A DNA stretch of 64,000 nucleotides from JALYYC01 sp963795805 (lineage in GTDB: Bacteria > Chloroflexota > Dormibacteria > CF-121), in assembly GCA_963795805.1 (NCBI GenBank), contig CAWCIV010000004.1, positions 1,364,001 to 1,428,000 on the forward strand, written 5' to 3'. A model generated the notes under the pieces. It did no database searches and had not been told where the DNA came from. It saw nothing but the letters and a program-made list of their open reading frames with translations. Position numbers and translations under genes: made by a program. Of this stretch, positions 52,142 to 60,436 are shown piece by piece. The first letter of the stretch is position 1; every line of letters begins with the position of its first letter.

Positions 52142-53137
52142 CTACTGTTCTTCTCGCCGATGCCCTCGGGCAACCTCGGCCAGTGCCTCCGGGCTGACCT
52201 GGTCCGCGGTCGCCACCGCAACCCGGCACGGGGTCACCGCTCGCAACGTTGCTGTTCGTTTGCCGCCCTCGAGCAGGGCCCGCTCGCCGAGGATCGCCCC
52301 AGGGCCGATCTCGGCCAGCGCCTTCGAGTCGACCTCGACCGAGAGGACGCCGTCGAGAAGCAGGAAGAGCTCCTCGCCCGGCTCGCCCTGTTCGACGAGG
52401 CTCTCGCCGGCTTTGATCTTCCGGATCTTCGGCTTGGCGCCGCCCCGCATGATGGTCTTCGAAAGCTCGCGTTCGAGCGCGGTTTCGACTTCGGTGACGA
52501 TGGCCGGCGAGTCCTCGGCACCCCAGGGTGTTTTCTCGCCGAAGATCTCGTTGGACCAGGTCTTGAAATCGGTGGTTCCGGATTTCTTGATCAGCGCGCC
52601 GTCGGCGTCGTAGATCCAGTGCCGTGGAAATGGACTGGCGCCGGTCACCTCGCGCTCGACGCGTCCGTCGGCGTGCAGGGTGAGCGCCAGCGTCGTCCAC
52701 ACCAGGGGCGGGCTGATCTGCACGAAGGGCGGCCGGGCCACCTTGCGCGGGAGGGGGAAGGCGACGCGCCCGCCCGTGGTCTGCACGAACCTGATGGCGT
52801 CGGCGGTACGGATCGCATCCGGACGGATATCGGGGAGGGCGATCGCCGGGAAGTTGAGCTTCCTCGGTCCGAAGGCAACCCGGGTGACCCCGATCCAACC
52901 CTGGCCGGTGTGCCCGCCGTCGATGATCCGCCCGTTTTCGACGTCGATCCAGGCTCGAAGGTCGTTGGCGAAGCGGATCTCGCCGGAAGCCGCCAGGTCC
53001 GGGATCGAGGCGGGAAGGCGGTCGCCGGGCGGCTCGTCATAGTGACCCAGGCCGATCTCGAACGGCATCTTCATCAGTCCCGGAATCGCTTCCGAGGGGA
53101 TCCACGAGATCGAGGTGATCGAGGATTCGATGCGCAC
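52142..53137 (-). CDS. Uncharacterised domain fused to a cyclic nucleotide-binding domain
   Basis: 331 residues from a GTG at 53137 with GGAGGTAG 6-13 bp upstream. Residues 1-220 are a beta-rich domain I know only as a conserved unknown: 'SSITSISWIPSEAIPGL', 'FANDLRAWIDVENGRIIDGG', 'VRFVQTTGGR'-like 'IRFVQTTGGRVAFPLPRKV', 'TTLALTLHADG' and 'GASPFPRHWIYDADG'. Residues 235-325 are a cNMP-binding beta-roll, with the cassette 'GAILGERALLEGGKRTATL' keeping Glu285 and Arg294. It should bind cAMP or cGMP. It has no helix-turn-helix, so it is not a Crp-type regulator. It heads the five-gene operon and faces the cyclase operon across 164 bp. Confidence 0.78.
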   Translation of the reverse strand: MRIESSITSISWIPSEAIPGLMKMPFEIGLGHYDEPPGDRLPASIPDLAASGEIRFANDLRAWIDVENGRIIDGGHTGQGWIGVTRVAFGPRKLNFPAIALPDIRPDAIRTADAIRFVQTTGGRVAFPLPRKVARPPFVQISPPLVWTTLALTLHADGRVEREVTGASPFPRHWIYDADGALIKKSGTTDFKTWSNEIFGEKTPWGAEDSPAIVTEVETALERELSKTIMRGGAKPKIRKIKAGESLVEQGEPGEELFLLLDGVLSVEVDSKALAEIGPGAILGERALLEGGKRTATLRAVTPCRVAVATADQVSPEALAEVARGHRREEQ

Positions 53138-53301
53138 GGCGACTACCTCCTGTGATTCTGGTTCAGTGCACCTTGACCTTAGCGCCAGGCGATCCGGCCG
53201 TCGAGCGTGGGAACCGGCGTGGTGTCGGGTGGCCAGCACCCCTGCCGTTCCGGTGGTGTCCTCACTTGACCGAGAGGCGCCCAGGCCCGAAAGTGGAGCC
53301 C
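53138..53301. promoter_or_regulatory. Shared promoter region of the cNMP operons
   Basis: This 164-bp gap lies between the divergent cNMP-binding gene and the receiver-cyclase gene. CTTGACC occurs twice on the plus strand (53172-53178 and 53265-53271). The second gives TTGACC followed after 17 bp by GAAAGT (53289-53294), a weak promoter that would make the cyclase mRNA nearly leaderless. No clear palindrome is visible. Confidence 0.3.
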
Positions 53302-54618
53302 GTGCCTGAGCACCGCATCACCGTGTTCCTCGCCGACGACAACCTGATCGTCCGCGAAGGCGTCCGGGCGCTACTCGGGATGGCTGACGACATCGAGGTG
53401 GTGGGCGTGGCCGGCGATTACGAGGGCCTCGTGGCTGGCGCCGAGGCGGCCGCCCCACAGGTCGTCGTCACCGATATTCGCATGCCCCCGACCTTCCAGC
53501 GGGAGGGGATCGAGGCGGCCAAGCAGGTGCGCAAGCGGCATCCAGGGACCGGCATCGTCATCCTCTCCCAATACGACGAGCCCGACCTGGCGATCGCGCT
53601 CCTCAGCGAGGGGGCTGCCGGCTATGCCTACTTGCTGAAAGACCGCGTCGCCGAGGGCGACCAGCTGGTGCGAGCGATCCGCGAGGTCACCACCGGCGGC
53701 TCGATGCTCGACCCCAAGATCGTCGAGGCGTTGGTACGGCCGGCCAGCCAGGGCAACGACCTCAGTCCCGAGGAGGAGGATCTGCTCCAGATGCTGGCCG
53801 AGGGCAAGCCGATCAAGGCGATCGCCGTGACCCGGAAGACGACACCCGCCGACGTCTCCGACTCACTGGAGAAGTTGTTCCTGAAGCTGGCCCAGGGTGC
53901 CAGCGCCGGTGGAGCGGGGGCGCTGCGCCGCCTCAAGTTACTTCACCAGGCGATCGTCGACCGCGAGGAGCAGGGCGAATCGCTCAGCCGCCTGCTTCCG
54001 ACCGGCATCGCCGAGAAGCTTCGCCGAGAGGGACGCCGTATCGGGGAGACCGAGACACTGACGGTAACGGTGTTGATGTCGGACATCCGAGGCTACTCGA
54101 CGATCGCTGAGGATGCCGACCCGACGGTGCTCGCCCACCAGCTGAACGAGCATCGCGCGGAGATGAACCGAGCGGTGCTCGCTGAGGGCGGCACCGTGAT
54201 GCAGTTCGTGGGCGACTCGGTGATGGCGGTCTTCGGCGCGCCGCTGCCCCAGGCAGATCACGCCGAGCGGGCGCTGGCCGCCGCCCGCTCGATGCACGAA
54301 AACCAGGCGAGGGTCAATGCCCGCTGGGCCGGCGAGAACCTCCCGCCCTTTCGCCTGGGCATAGGTCTATCCACCGGCCAGGTCGCAGCCGCCCTGCTTG
54401 GATCAGAGGAGCGGATCGAGTACTCATGCGTCGGCGACAGCGTCAACCTGTGCCAGCGACTGCAGCAGTTCGCTCAACCGGGTGAGACCATCCTCAGCGA
54501 ACCGACCTATCAAGCGCTCGGCGGGCCGGTTGATGCGGAGGCGCTCCCACCGGCGCTGGTGAAAGGCCGCCACGCGCCGGTCCAGGCCTACCGCATCGCA
54601 GCCCTGGTACCGATCTAG
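53302..54618 (+). CDS. Receiver domain - decayed LuxR HTH - class III nucleotidyl cyclase
   Basis: 438 residues from a GTG at 53302. Residues 1-125 are a receiver with D12/D13, phospho-acceptor D58 ('VVTDIRMPP'), S89 and K113. Residues 154-197 align with a LuxR helix-turn-helix ('LSPEEEDLLQMLAEGKPIKAIA') but have lost the recognition-helix pattern. A signalling helix ('SLSRLLPTGIAEKLRREGRR') leads to a class III cyclase at 250-390 with metal ligands D261 and D305 and active-site D379, N382 and R386; the base-selecting Lys position holds Q301. Phosphorylation would control cAMP or cGMP synthesis. Two kinase genes follow 5 bp downstream. Confidence 0.85.
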   Translation: MPEHRITVFLADDNLIVREGVRALLGMADDIEVVGVAGDYEGLVAGAEAAAPQVVVTDIRMPPTFQREGIEAAKQVRKRHPGTGIVILSQYDEPDLAIALLSEGAAGYAYLLKDRVAEGDQLVRAIREVTTGGSMLDPKIVEALVRPASQGNDLSPEEEDLLQMLAEGKPIKAIAVTRKTTPADVSDSLEKLFLKLAQGASAGGAGALRRLKLLHQAIVDREEQGESLSRLLPTGIAEKLRREGRRIGETETLTVTVLMSDIRGYSTIAEDADPTVLAHQLNEHRAEMNRAVLAEGGTVMQFVGDSVMAVFGAPLPQADHAERALAAARSMHENQARVNARWAGENLPPFRLGIGLSTGQVAAALLGSEERIEYSCVGDSVNLCQRLQQFAQPGETILSEPTYQALGGPVDAEALPPALVKGRHAPVQAYRIAALVPI

Positions 54619-54623
54619 TCGTG

Positions 54624-56729
54624 ATGGCCACCCAGCTGCGGCCCGCACGGTCACGCTCCCTCTACGTCGCGGCCTTAGTGTGGACGTTACTTCTGGCGCT
54701 CATGGTCGGACCCCTTCTCCTGACCTTCGGTGTCGACTGGAAAGGAGTCCCCCCGGCTTTTCAGCCAACCGCGGCCTCGAGCGCCGGCTTGTTTGCCAAC
54801 CTGGTCATGAGCGGTGTCGGCGCTCTAATCGCGTGGCGACGTCCGGCGAACGCCATCGGATGGTTGCTCCTTTCGATTTCTTTCTGCGCTGTCTGCCTCG
54901 ACCTGCCGAGGCTCTACGCAGGCTACAGCGTCTACCTTCATCACGGCATCCTCGGACTGGCTCTCTGGGCTTACTGGTTCACCCAGATCGCGTGGGTCTT
55001 TTTATTTCTCCAGCTGATGATCGTGCTTCCGTTGATTTATCCCGACGGAAAACTGTTGAGCCGGCGCTGGAGCATCGCAATCTGGGTTGCACTCGTCGAG
55101 ATCGGAATGGTTGTGGTGGTCGCGCTGGACCCAGAGGCTACCGCGCCGCTGCCCAACCCAGTCGGAGTCGAGGCGCTACGCGGAGCCGGTAACGCGGTCT
55201 TCGGCGGCTGGATCGGAATCCCATTCCAGATGATATTCTTCGCCGCCGCGCTGACATCACTGGCTTCGCTGATCGTGCGCTATCGGCGTGGCGTTGAGCG
55301 CGAACGGCAGCAGCTCAAGTGGCTGATGGCCGCCCTGGTGATCCTGCTGGTCGCGTTCATTGTGCAGAGTGTCCTGCCTTATCTCCAGCAGACTCCGCTT
55401 CTCCCCCTGGCCGCGGCAACCCTCCCCATCGCGATTGGCATGGCGGTCCTGCGTTATCGCCTCTACGACCTCGACCTGATCATCAACAGGGCGCTGGTAT
55501 ACGGCGGCCTGGCGGCAGTAATCACAGCCGTCTATGTTCTCGTCGTGGTCGGCGCCGGGGCGTTGATCGGCGGCGGCCAACGGTTCCTCCTATCGCTGGT
55601 GACGACCGCCATCATCGCGCTTGCCTTCCAGCCCCTACGCCAGCGAGCCCAGCATTTCGCCAATCGCCTCGTCTACGGCAGACGGGCCACACCCTACGAA
55701 GCGCTCTCGCAGCTCAGCAGTCACCTGGCCGATACCTACTCGACGGAGGATGCCCTCAACCGCATGTCAAGGATTCTTGCCGAGGGAACCGGCGCCGAAA
55801 AGGCGGAGGTCTGGGTCCGCAGCGGCGCCCGGCTCCTGCTGGCCTCGTCATATCCGGCGTTGAATGGAGCGAGCCCTCCCGAGTTGATGTTGAGCAATGG
55901 GTCACTGCCGGCGCTGGACCGGGATTCGGTCGTCCCGGTCAGTCACCAGGGGGAGCTTCTCGGTGCCCTCGCGGTCTCAAAGAAGCGGGGCGACTCGATC
56001 AAGCCGGTAGAGGAGAAGCTGATCGCCGACCTCGCCGGCCAGGCGGGCCTCGTGCTCAAGAACGTCGGTCTCAATCGAGAGCTGCTGGCGCGGCTCGATG
56101 ACCTGCGGGCCTCGCGTCAGCGCCTCGTGACCGCCCAGGACCTGGAACGGCGGCGCATCGAGCGGAACCTGCACGACGGCGCTCAACAGCACCTCGTGGC
56201 TTTGAAAGTAAAGGTGGGCCTGGCCGAGGCGCTATCGGAGCCGGGCAGTAAGGCGCGACCAATCCTGACCCAGCTCAAGAAGGATGCCGATGAAGCGATC
56301 GATACGCTTCGCGAATTCGCCCGCGGCATCTATCCACCGCTGCTGGCCTCCGATGGCCTGGAGGCAGCCCTCCGTTCGCACCTGCGCCGGGTCACGGTGC
56401 CGACCGAGCTGGAAGCCGGCGGCTTGTCACGGCAGCCCCGGGAGATCGAGGGAGCCGTCTACTTCTGCTGCCTCGAGGCGCTGCAGAACGTGGCCAAGTA
56501 TGCCGAGGCAACCAGCGCCCGGGTGCGCATCTGGATCGCCGATTCCAGGCTCAAATTCTCTGTCGCGGACGACGGAAAGGGCTTCGATCCGGCGACAGCG
56601 TCGCGAAGCTCGGGGCTGCAGAACATGCGTGACCGGATCGAGTCGCTCGACGGCGCCTTCGCGATCCGCAGCGCCCCCGGCACCGGAACCACAGTCTCAG
56701 GGTCCGTGCCGATCTCGGGGGGAAACTAA
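54624..56729 (+). CDS. Membrane sensor histidine kinase (HisKA_3), tandem copy 1
   Basis: 701 residues from the ATG at 54624 (a GTG at 54621 is directly before it). About ten membrane helices with 'RLYDLDLIINRALVYGGLAA' end near residue 330. A GAF domain follows ('LSSHLADTYSTEDALNRMSRIL'). The transmitter has 'ERRRIERNLHDGAQQHLVAL' with His517, 'RGIYPPLLASDGLEAALRSH', N box 'CCLEALQNVAKYA', G1 'DDGKGFDP' and G2 'SSGLQNMRDRI'. It starts 5 bp after the receiver-cyclase gene, which makes that protein the obvious phosphotransfer partner. It is strongly similar to the next kinase along its whole length. Confidence 0.87.
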   Translation: MATQLRPARSRSLYVAALVWTLLLALMVGPLLLTFGVDWKGVPPAFQPTAASSAGLFANLVMSGVGALIAWRRPANAIGWLLLSISFCAVCLDLPRLYAGYSVYLHHGILGLALWAYWFTQIAWVFLFLQLMIVLPLIYPDGKLLSRRWSIAIWVALVEIGMVVVVALDPEATAPLPNPVGVEALRGAGNAVFGGWIGIPFQMIFFAAALTSLASLIVRYRRGVERERQQLKWLMAALVILLVAFIVQSVLPYLQQTPLLPLAAATLPIAIGMAVLRYRLYDLDLIINRALVYGGLAAVITAVYVLVVVGAGALIGGGQRFLLSLVTTAIIALAFQPLRQRAQHFANRLVYGRRATPYEALSQLSSHLADTYSTEDALNRMSRILAEGTGAEKAEVWVRSGARLLLASSYPALNGASPPELMLSNGSLPALDRDSVVPVSHQGELLGALAVSKKRGDSIKPVEEKLIADLAGQAGLVLKNVGLNRELLARLDDLRASRQRLVTAQDLERRRIERNLHDGAQQHLVALKVKVGLAEALSEPGSKARPILTQLKKDADEAIDTLREFARGIYPPLLASDGLEAALRSHLRRVTVPTELEAGGLSRQPREIEGAVYFCCLEALQNVAKYAEATSARVRIWIADSRLKFSVADDGKGFDPATASRSSGLQNMRDRIESLDGAFAIRSAPGTGTTVSGSVPISGGN

Positions 56730-56757
56730 AGCCGTTCGAACCCCGAGCCGTCCCTTC

Positions 56758-58800
56758 CTGGTAGCAACACTCCTCTGGCTGCTCGTCGTCGGGCTGCTGA
56801 CGCTTTCCGTTCTTGCCGCAATCACCCAGGATTGGACTCGGGTCCGCCCGGAACTTCGTCCAACCGGCTCGGAACTGTTCGGAACGGTGGCGATCCTGGC
56901 CTTCGCCACGGTTGGCGCCCTGATCGTCTGGCGCCAGCCGAAGAACCGCATCGGCTGGCTGTTGATCGCGAGCGGCTTCATGGCCGTGCTGCTGTCCTTG
57001 CCCCGCCTTTATGCCGGGCTCGCACTCGACCTCGGCTGGCATTCGCTGCCGGGAGCGCTCTGGGCCTACTGGTTCAGCACCTTCGACTGGGTCTTCGTCC
57101 TGATGCTCTTCCTGGTGTTGGTGCCGCTCTATTACCCCGATGGACACCTCCTCAGTCGTCGTTGGCGCGTCCTCATCTGGTTGAGCGGCCTGGTGGTCGG
57201 GCTCACGGTACTCAGCGCTTTCGATCCGAGCGGAGCGACGCCTGGATTGCCCAACCCGGTTAACGTGCCAGCGCTCAACGGCATCAACAACCTGCTGAGC
57301 ATTCCAATCACCGTGTTTGCGCCGCTGTCCGGCCTGGCGGCCGCGGTATCGCTGGCGATACGCTTTCGCCGCGGCAGCCGCCTCGAGCGCGAGCAGCTCA
57401 AGTGGCTGATTGCCGCCGCGGCCCTGGTTATTCCGGCCATTGCCCTTTCCCAGGCCGTGCCGGCGCTTCAAAACAGTTTCCTGGTTCCACTTGCCGCTGC
57501 GGGTATCCCGATCGCGATCGGAATCGCCGTGCTTCGATATCGCCTTTACGACATCGACCTGATCATCAACAAGGCCCTCGTCTACGGCGGCCTGGCGCTG
57601 GTCATCACCGGGCTCTATCTGCTGGTGGTGGTCAACATCGGCGCTCTCGTCGGCGGTAGCCAGCGCCTCTGGTTGTCGCTGCTGACCACCGCCGTGATTG
57701 CGCTCGCCTTTCAGCCACTCCGCCAGCGCGCTCAGCTACTGGCCAACCGCCTCGTCTATGGGCAGCGGGCAACCCCACACGAGGCGCTCTCGGCCTTCAG
57801 CACTCAACTCTCCGAGACCTACTCGGAGGAAGACATCCTCGATCGAATGTCGCGCATTCTTGCACAGGGTACCGGAGCGGATCGGGCTGAGGTCTGGGTG
57901 CGCAGCGGCCACCGTCTGGTGCTCGCCTCATCATCGCTGCCGGTAACCGGCGCGCCCACCGAGTACCCGATGGCCAATGGAAGCCTGCCAGCCATGCAAC
58001 GCGACGCGCTGGTTCCCGTCACTCACCAGGGTGAGCTGCTGGGAGCGCTGGCGGTGGTCAAGCAGCGTGGCGAGAACATGACTCCGGTCGAACAGAAGCT
58101 GGTCTTCGACCTCGCCGGGCAGGCAGGGTTGGTCCTGAAGAATGTCGGACTCAACCGCGAGCTGCTCGCCAGGCTCGATGACCTGCGCGCCTCGCGGCAG
58201 CGTTTGTTGGTAGCACAGGACGACGAGCGGCGCCGAATCGAACGTGATCTTCATGACGGCGCGCAGCAGCATCTCGTCGCTCTGAAGATGAAGGTGGGGT
58301 TGGCCGAGGCTCTCGCGGGCCCAGGTGGTCCTAACCGCGCCATCCTCGGTCAGCTCAAGCAGGACGCTGACGCGGCGATCGATCGTTTGCGCGAGCTGGC
58401 CCGTGGCGTCTACCCGCCATTGCTGGCATCAGACGGCCTGGAGGCTGCCCTGCGCTCCCACCTGCGGCACGTGGTCGTACCTACGGACCTGGAAGTCGAC
58501 AATGTGCCGCGGCAGCCGCGCCAGGTTGAGAGCGCGGTCTATTTCTGCTGCCTCGAAGCCCTGCAGAACGTCGCCAAGTCAGCCCAGGCGAAGACCGCGC
58601 GAGTGCGGCTATGGGTGGAAAACTCGATGCTGCACTTCAGCGTATCCGACGACGGCAAGGGCTTCGACCTTGCGACGGCAGCGCGCAGCTCGGGACTTCA
58701 GAACATGCGCGACCGCATCGAGTCGCTCGACGGGACCTTCGATATCCGCAGCTCGGCCGGGCAAGGGACGGTCGTTGCCGGCCGCGTGCCCGTGTCTTAA
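56758..58800 (+). CDS. Membrane sensor histidine kinase (HisKA_3), tandem copy 2
   Basis: About 680 residues. Coding similarity to copy 1 begins right at the stop of copy 1 ('TPSRPFLVATLLWLLVV'), but no ATG, GTG or TTG lies in frame there; I place the start at a CTG (56758) provisionally. A lost base near 56715-56730 would explain the missing start. The remainder is intact: helices with 'RLYDIDLIINKALVYGGLAL', GAF domain, 'ERRRIERDLHDGAQQHLVAL' (His about 499), N box 'CCLEALQNVAKSA', G1 'DDGKGFDL' and G2 'SSGLQNMRDRI'. The stop TAA overlaps the next ATG. Confidence 0.8.
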   Translation: MVATLLWLLVVGLLTLSVLAAITQDWTRVRPELRPTGSELFGTVAILAFATVGALIVWRQPKNRIGWLLIASGFMAVLLSLPRLYAGLALDLGWHSLPGALWAYWFSTFDWVFVLMLFLVLVPLYYPDGHLLSRRWRVLIWLSGLVVGLTVLSAFDPSGATPGLPNPVNVPALNGINNLLSIPITVFAPLSGLAAAVSLAIRFRRGSRLEREQLKWLIAAAALVIPAIALSQAVPALQNSFLVPLAAAGIPIAIGIAVLRYRLYDIDLIINKALVYGGLALVITGLYLLVVVNIGALVGGSQRLWLSLLTTAVIALAFQPLRQRAQLLANRLVYGQRATPHEALSAFSTQLSETYSEEDILDRMSRILAQGTGADRAEVWVRSGHRLVLASSSLPVTGAPTEYPMANGSLPAMQRDALVPVTHQGELLGALAVVKQRGENMTPVEQKLVFDLAGQAGLVLKNVGLNRELLARLDDLRASRQRLLVAQDDERRRIERDLHDGAQQHLVALKMKVGLAEALAGPGGPNRAILGQLKQDADAAIDRLRELARGVYPPLLASDGLEAALRSHLRHVVVPTDLEVDNVPRQPRQVESAVYFCCLEALQNVAKSAQAKTARVRLWVENSMLHFSVSDDGKGFDLATAARSSGLQNMRDRIESLDGTFDIRSSAGQGTVVAGRVPVS

Positions 58801-59624
58801 TGCCCCTCTACATCTGCCGCACCTGCGGCGTCCAACACGCAGAGAGCGACGGCCCGCCCCCGAGTTGCATCATTTGCGAGGACGAGCGACAGTACATCCC
58901 TCCCGAGGGCCAGCAATGGACGACCCTCGAGCAACTGACCGATGAAGGCCACCACATCGAGGTTAGAGATCTCGAGCCCCAGTTAACCGGCATTGGCGCT
59001 GAGCCCAAAATTGGCATCGGACAGCGAGCGCTGCTCGTGCAAACCGACGGCGGCAACTTCTTGTGGGACTGTCTCGGGTTCATCGAGGACGCCGGGATCG
59101 CGGCGGTCCGTGACCGAGGCGGGCTTCACGGGATCGCGATGTCCCACCCGCATTTCTACGGCGTCTGCGTGGAGTGGAGCCACGCGTTCGGCGGCGCGCC
59201 GATCTACATCCCGGAGGCGGACCGACAATGGGTGATGCGGCCGGATCCGGCCGTGACCTACTGGGCGAACACGCTCCAGCCTCTGACGGGGTTGACGCTG
59301 ATCCAGACCGGGGGTCATTTCGAGGGAAGCGCGGTGCTCTACTGGGCCACCGGGGCGGACGGGCGTGGCGCCCTCATGACGGGCGATTCGATCACGGTCG
59401 TTGCCGACCGGCGATTCGTCAGCTTCATGCGGAGCTACCCGAACGTCATTCCACTGTCAGCCGCAGAGGTGACACGAATCGTGGCCTCGGTGGAACCGTA
59501 TCCGTACGATCGGGTCTACGGCGGCTGGTGGGACCGGGTCATCGACCGTAATGGAAAGCGGGCGATCCAGCAGTCGGCCGTCCGCTACATCGACTGGATT
59601 GGCGGCCGGCACAGCGCACCCTGA
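58800..59624 (+). CDS. MBL-fold-like protein with N-terminal zinc ribbon and altered metal motif
   Basis: 274 residues from an ATG sharing one base with the kinase stop. C6-x2-C9 and C23-x2-C26 form a rubredoxin-like zinc ribbon. The rest has the MBL strand order ('NFLWDCLGFIED', 'GIAMSHPHFYGVCVEW', 'LIQTGGHFEGSAVLYW', 'ALMTGDSITVV'). The H-x-H-x-D-H motif is reduced to H116-P-H118-F-Y-G, so the Asp and third His are absent; later His in 'GGHFEGS' and Asp in 'TGDS' remain. It may bind one metal only or have a non-hydrolytic role. Its place behind two kinases suggests a link to their signal. Confidence 0.75.
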   Translation: MPLYICRTCGVQHAESDGPPPSCIICEDERQYIPPEGQQWTTLEQLTDEGHHIEVRDLEPQLTGIGAEPKIGIGQRALLVQTDGGNFLWDCLGFIEDAGIAAVRDRGGLHGIAMSHPHFYGVCVEWSHAFGGAPIYIPEADRQWVMRPDPAVTYWANTLQPLTGLTLIQTGGHFEGSAVLYWATGADGRGALMTGDSITVVADRRFVSFMRSYPNVIPLSAAEVTRIVASVEPYPYDRVYGGWWDRVIDRNGKRAIQQSAVRYIDWIGGRHSAP

Positions 59625-59768
59625 TTCGACGGCGAGCTGGGCCACCTCGATCGGACCCTCATCCGGCATTCCGTATCGCTCGACCGCTCCGAAGGCTGCC
59701 TTATAGAAATCCACCGCGCGCCCGGCGTCGCTCACCGACAGCCAGGGCGCGATGGTCGGACTTGTCAC
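59625..59768 (-). pseudogene. Truncated VOC (glyoxalase/bleomycin-resistance fold) gene
   Basis: A GTG at 59768, overlapping the stop of the response regulator gene upstream (GTGA), starts 'MTSPTIAPWLSVSDAGRAVD', then 'FYKAAFGAVERYGMPDEGPIEVAQLAVESG'-type sequence (split here), which is the first beta-alpha-beta unit of a VOC domain. After about 47 residues the similarity stops where the frame enters the antisense of the MBL-like gene; the open frame runs on to 59457 without family sequence. About two thirds of a normal VOC protein is missing, so this is a 3'-deleted remnant. Confidence 0.65.
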
Positions 59769-60436
59769 GATCGTTTCGCGTCGGAGAGATAGAGAAGCGT
59801 GGCTTTGACCCGACGATGGACATCCTTCTCTTCCGCCAGGCCCAGCTTCGAAAAGATTGCATTGATGTGCTTTTCGACGGCGCGTTCGGTCAAGAACAGC
59901 TGCGCGGCGATCGCGGCATTGTTCTTGCCCTCGGCCATGCCGGCCAGGACCTCGTGCTCGCGGGGCGTCAGTTGCTGAAGTGGCGAATCGGGTTTCCGCG
60001 TCCGCGCGGCCACCAGTGCCTCGACCACCTTCGCATCGATCACGGAGCCGCCCTTCGAGACCTCGCGGACCGCGTTGACCAGCTGATCGATGTCGGAAAC
60101 CCGCTCCTTCAGGAGGTAGGCGCGCCCGCCGGCGCCCTTCTCGAGGAGCATCAGGGCATATTCGGGTTCGGCGAACTGGCTGAGGACCACGACGCCAATC
60201 TCCGGATGCTGGGCCCGGATCCGCTCGGCGGCCCGGATCCCTTCGTCCGTCCCGGTCGGCGGCATCCGGATGTCGGTGATGACGACGTCGGGCTTCTGAG
60301 CCTCGACGGCGGCCAGCAGGCTGTCGAAATCGGTCCCCGTGGCGACCAGCTCCAATTCGGGCTGGCTGGCGATCAGCTGCGTCACTCCCTCGCGTAACAG
60401 GTAGTTATCGTCCGCGAAGACCACCCGAATTGGCAC
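59765..60436 (-). CDS. NarL/LuxR-type response regulator
   Basis: 223 residues from a GTG at 60436. The receiver has D9/D10, phospho-acceptor Asp55 ('VVITDIRMPP') and Lys near 110. The LuxR helix-turn-helix at about 150-205 is complete: 'LTPREHEVLAGMAEGKNNAAIA', 'TERAVEKHINAIFSKLGL'. It should bind DNA when phosphorylated by a HisKA_3 kinase such as those at 54624 and 56758. Its receiver and linker are close to those of the receiver-cyclase protein at 53302, so the two share a recent ancestor. The truncated VOC gene follows in an overlapping frame. Confidence 0.9.
   Translation of the reverse strand: MPIRVVFADDNYLLREGVTQLIASQPELELVATGTDFDSLLAAVEAQKPDVVITDIRMPPTGTDEGIRAAERIRAQHPEIGVVVLSQFAEPEYALMLLEKGAGGRAYLLKERVSDIDQLVNAVREVSKGGSVIDAKVVEALVAARTRKPDSPLQQLTPREHEVLAGMAEGKNNAAIAAQLFLTERAVEKHINAIFSKLGLAEEKDVHRRVKATLLYLSDAKRS

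Noticed and set aside
51944..53155. Plus-strand open frame of 403 codons across the MBL and cNMP-binding genes
   Set aside because: Antisense shadow; both minus-strand genes have clear domain motifs and a ribosome site.
56720..56726. GGGAAAC heptamer just before the stop of the first tandem kinase, like a -1 slippery site
   Set aside because: A -1 slip leads to a stop within about 15 codons; the second kinase lies in the +1 frame, so this heptamer cannot fuse the two proteins.
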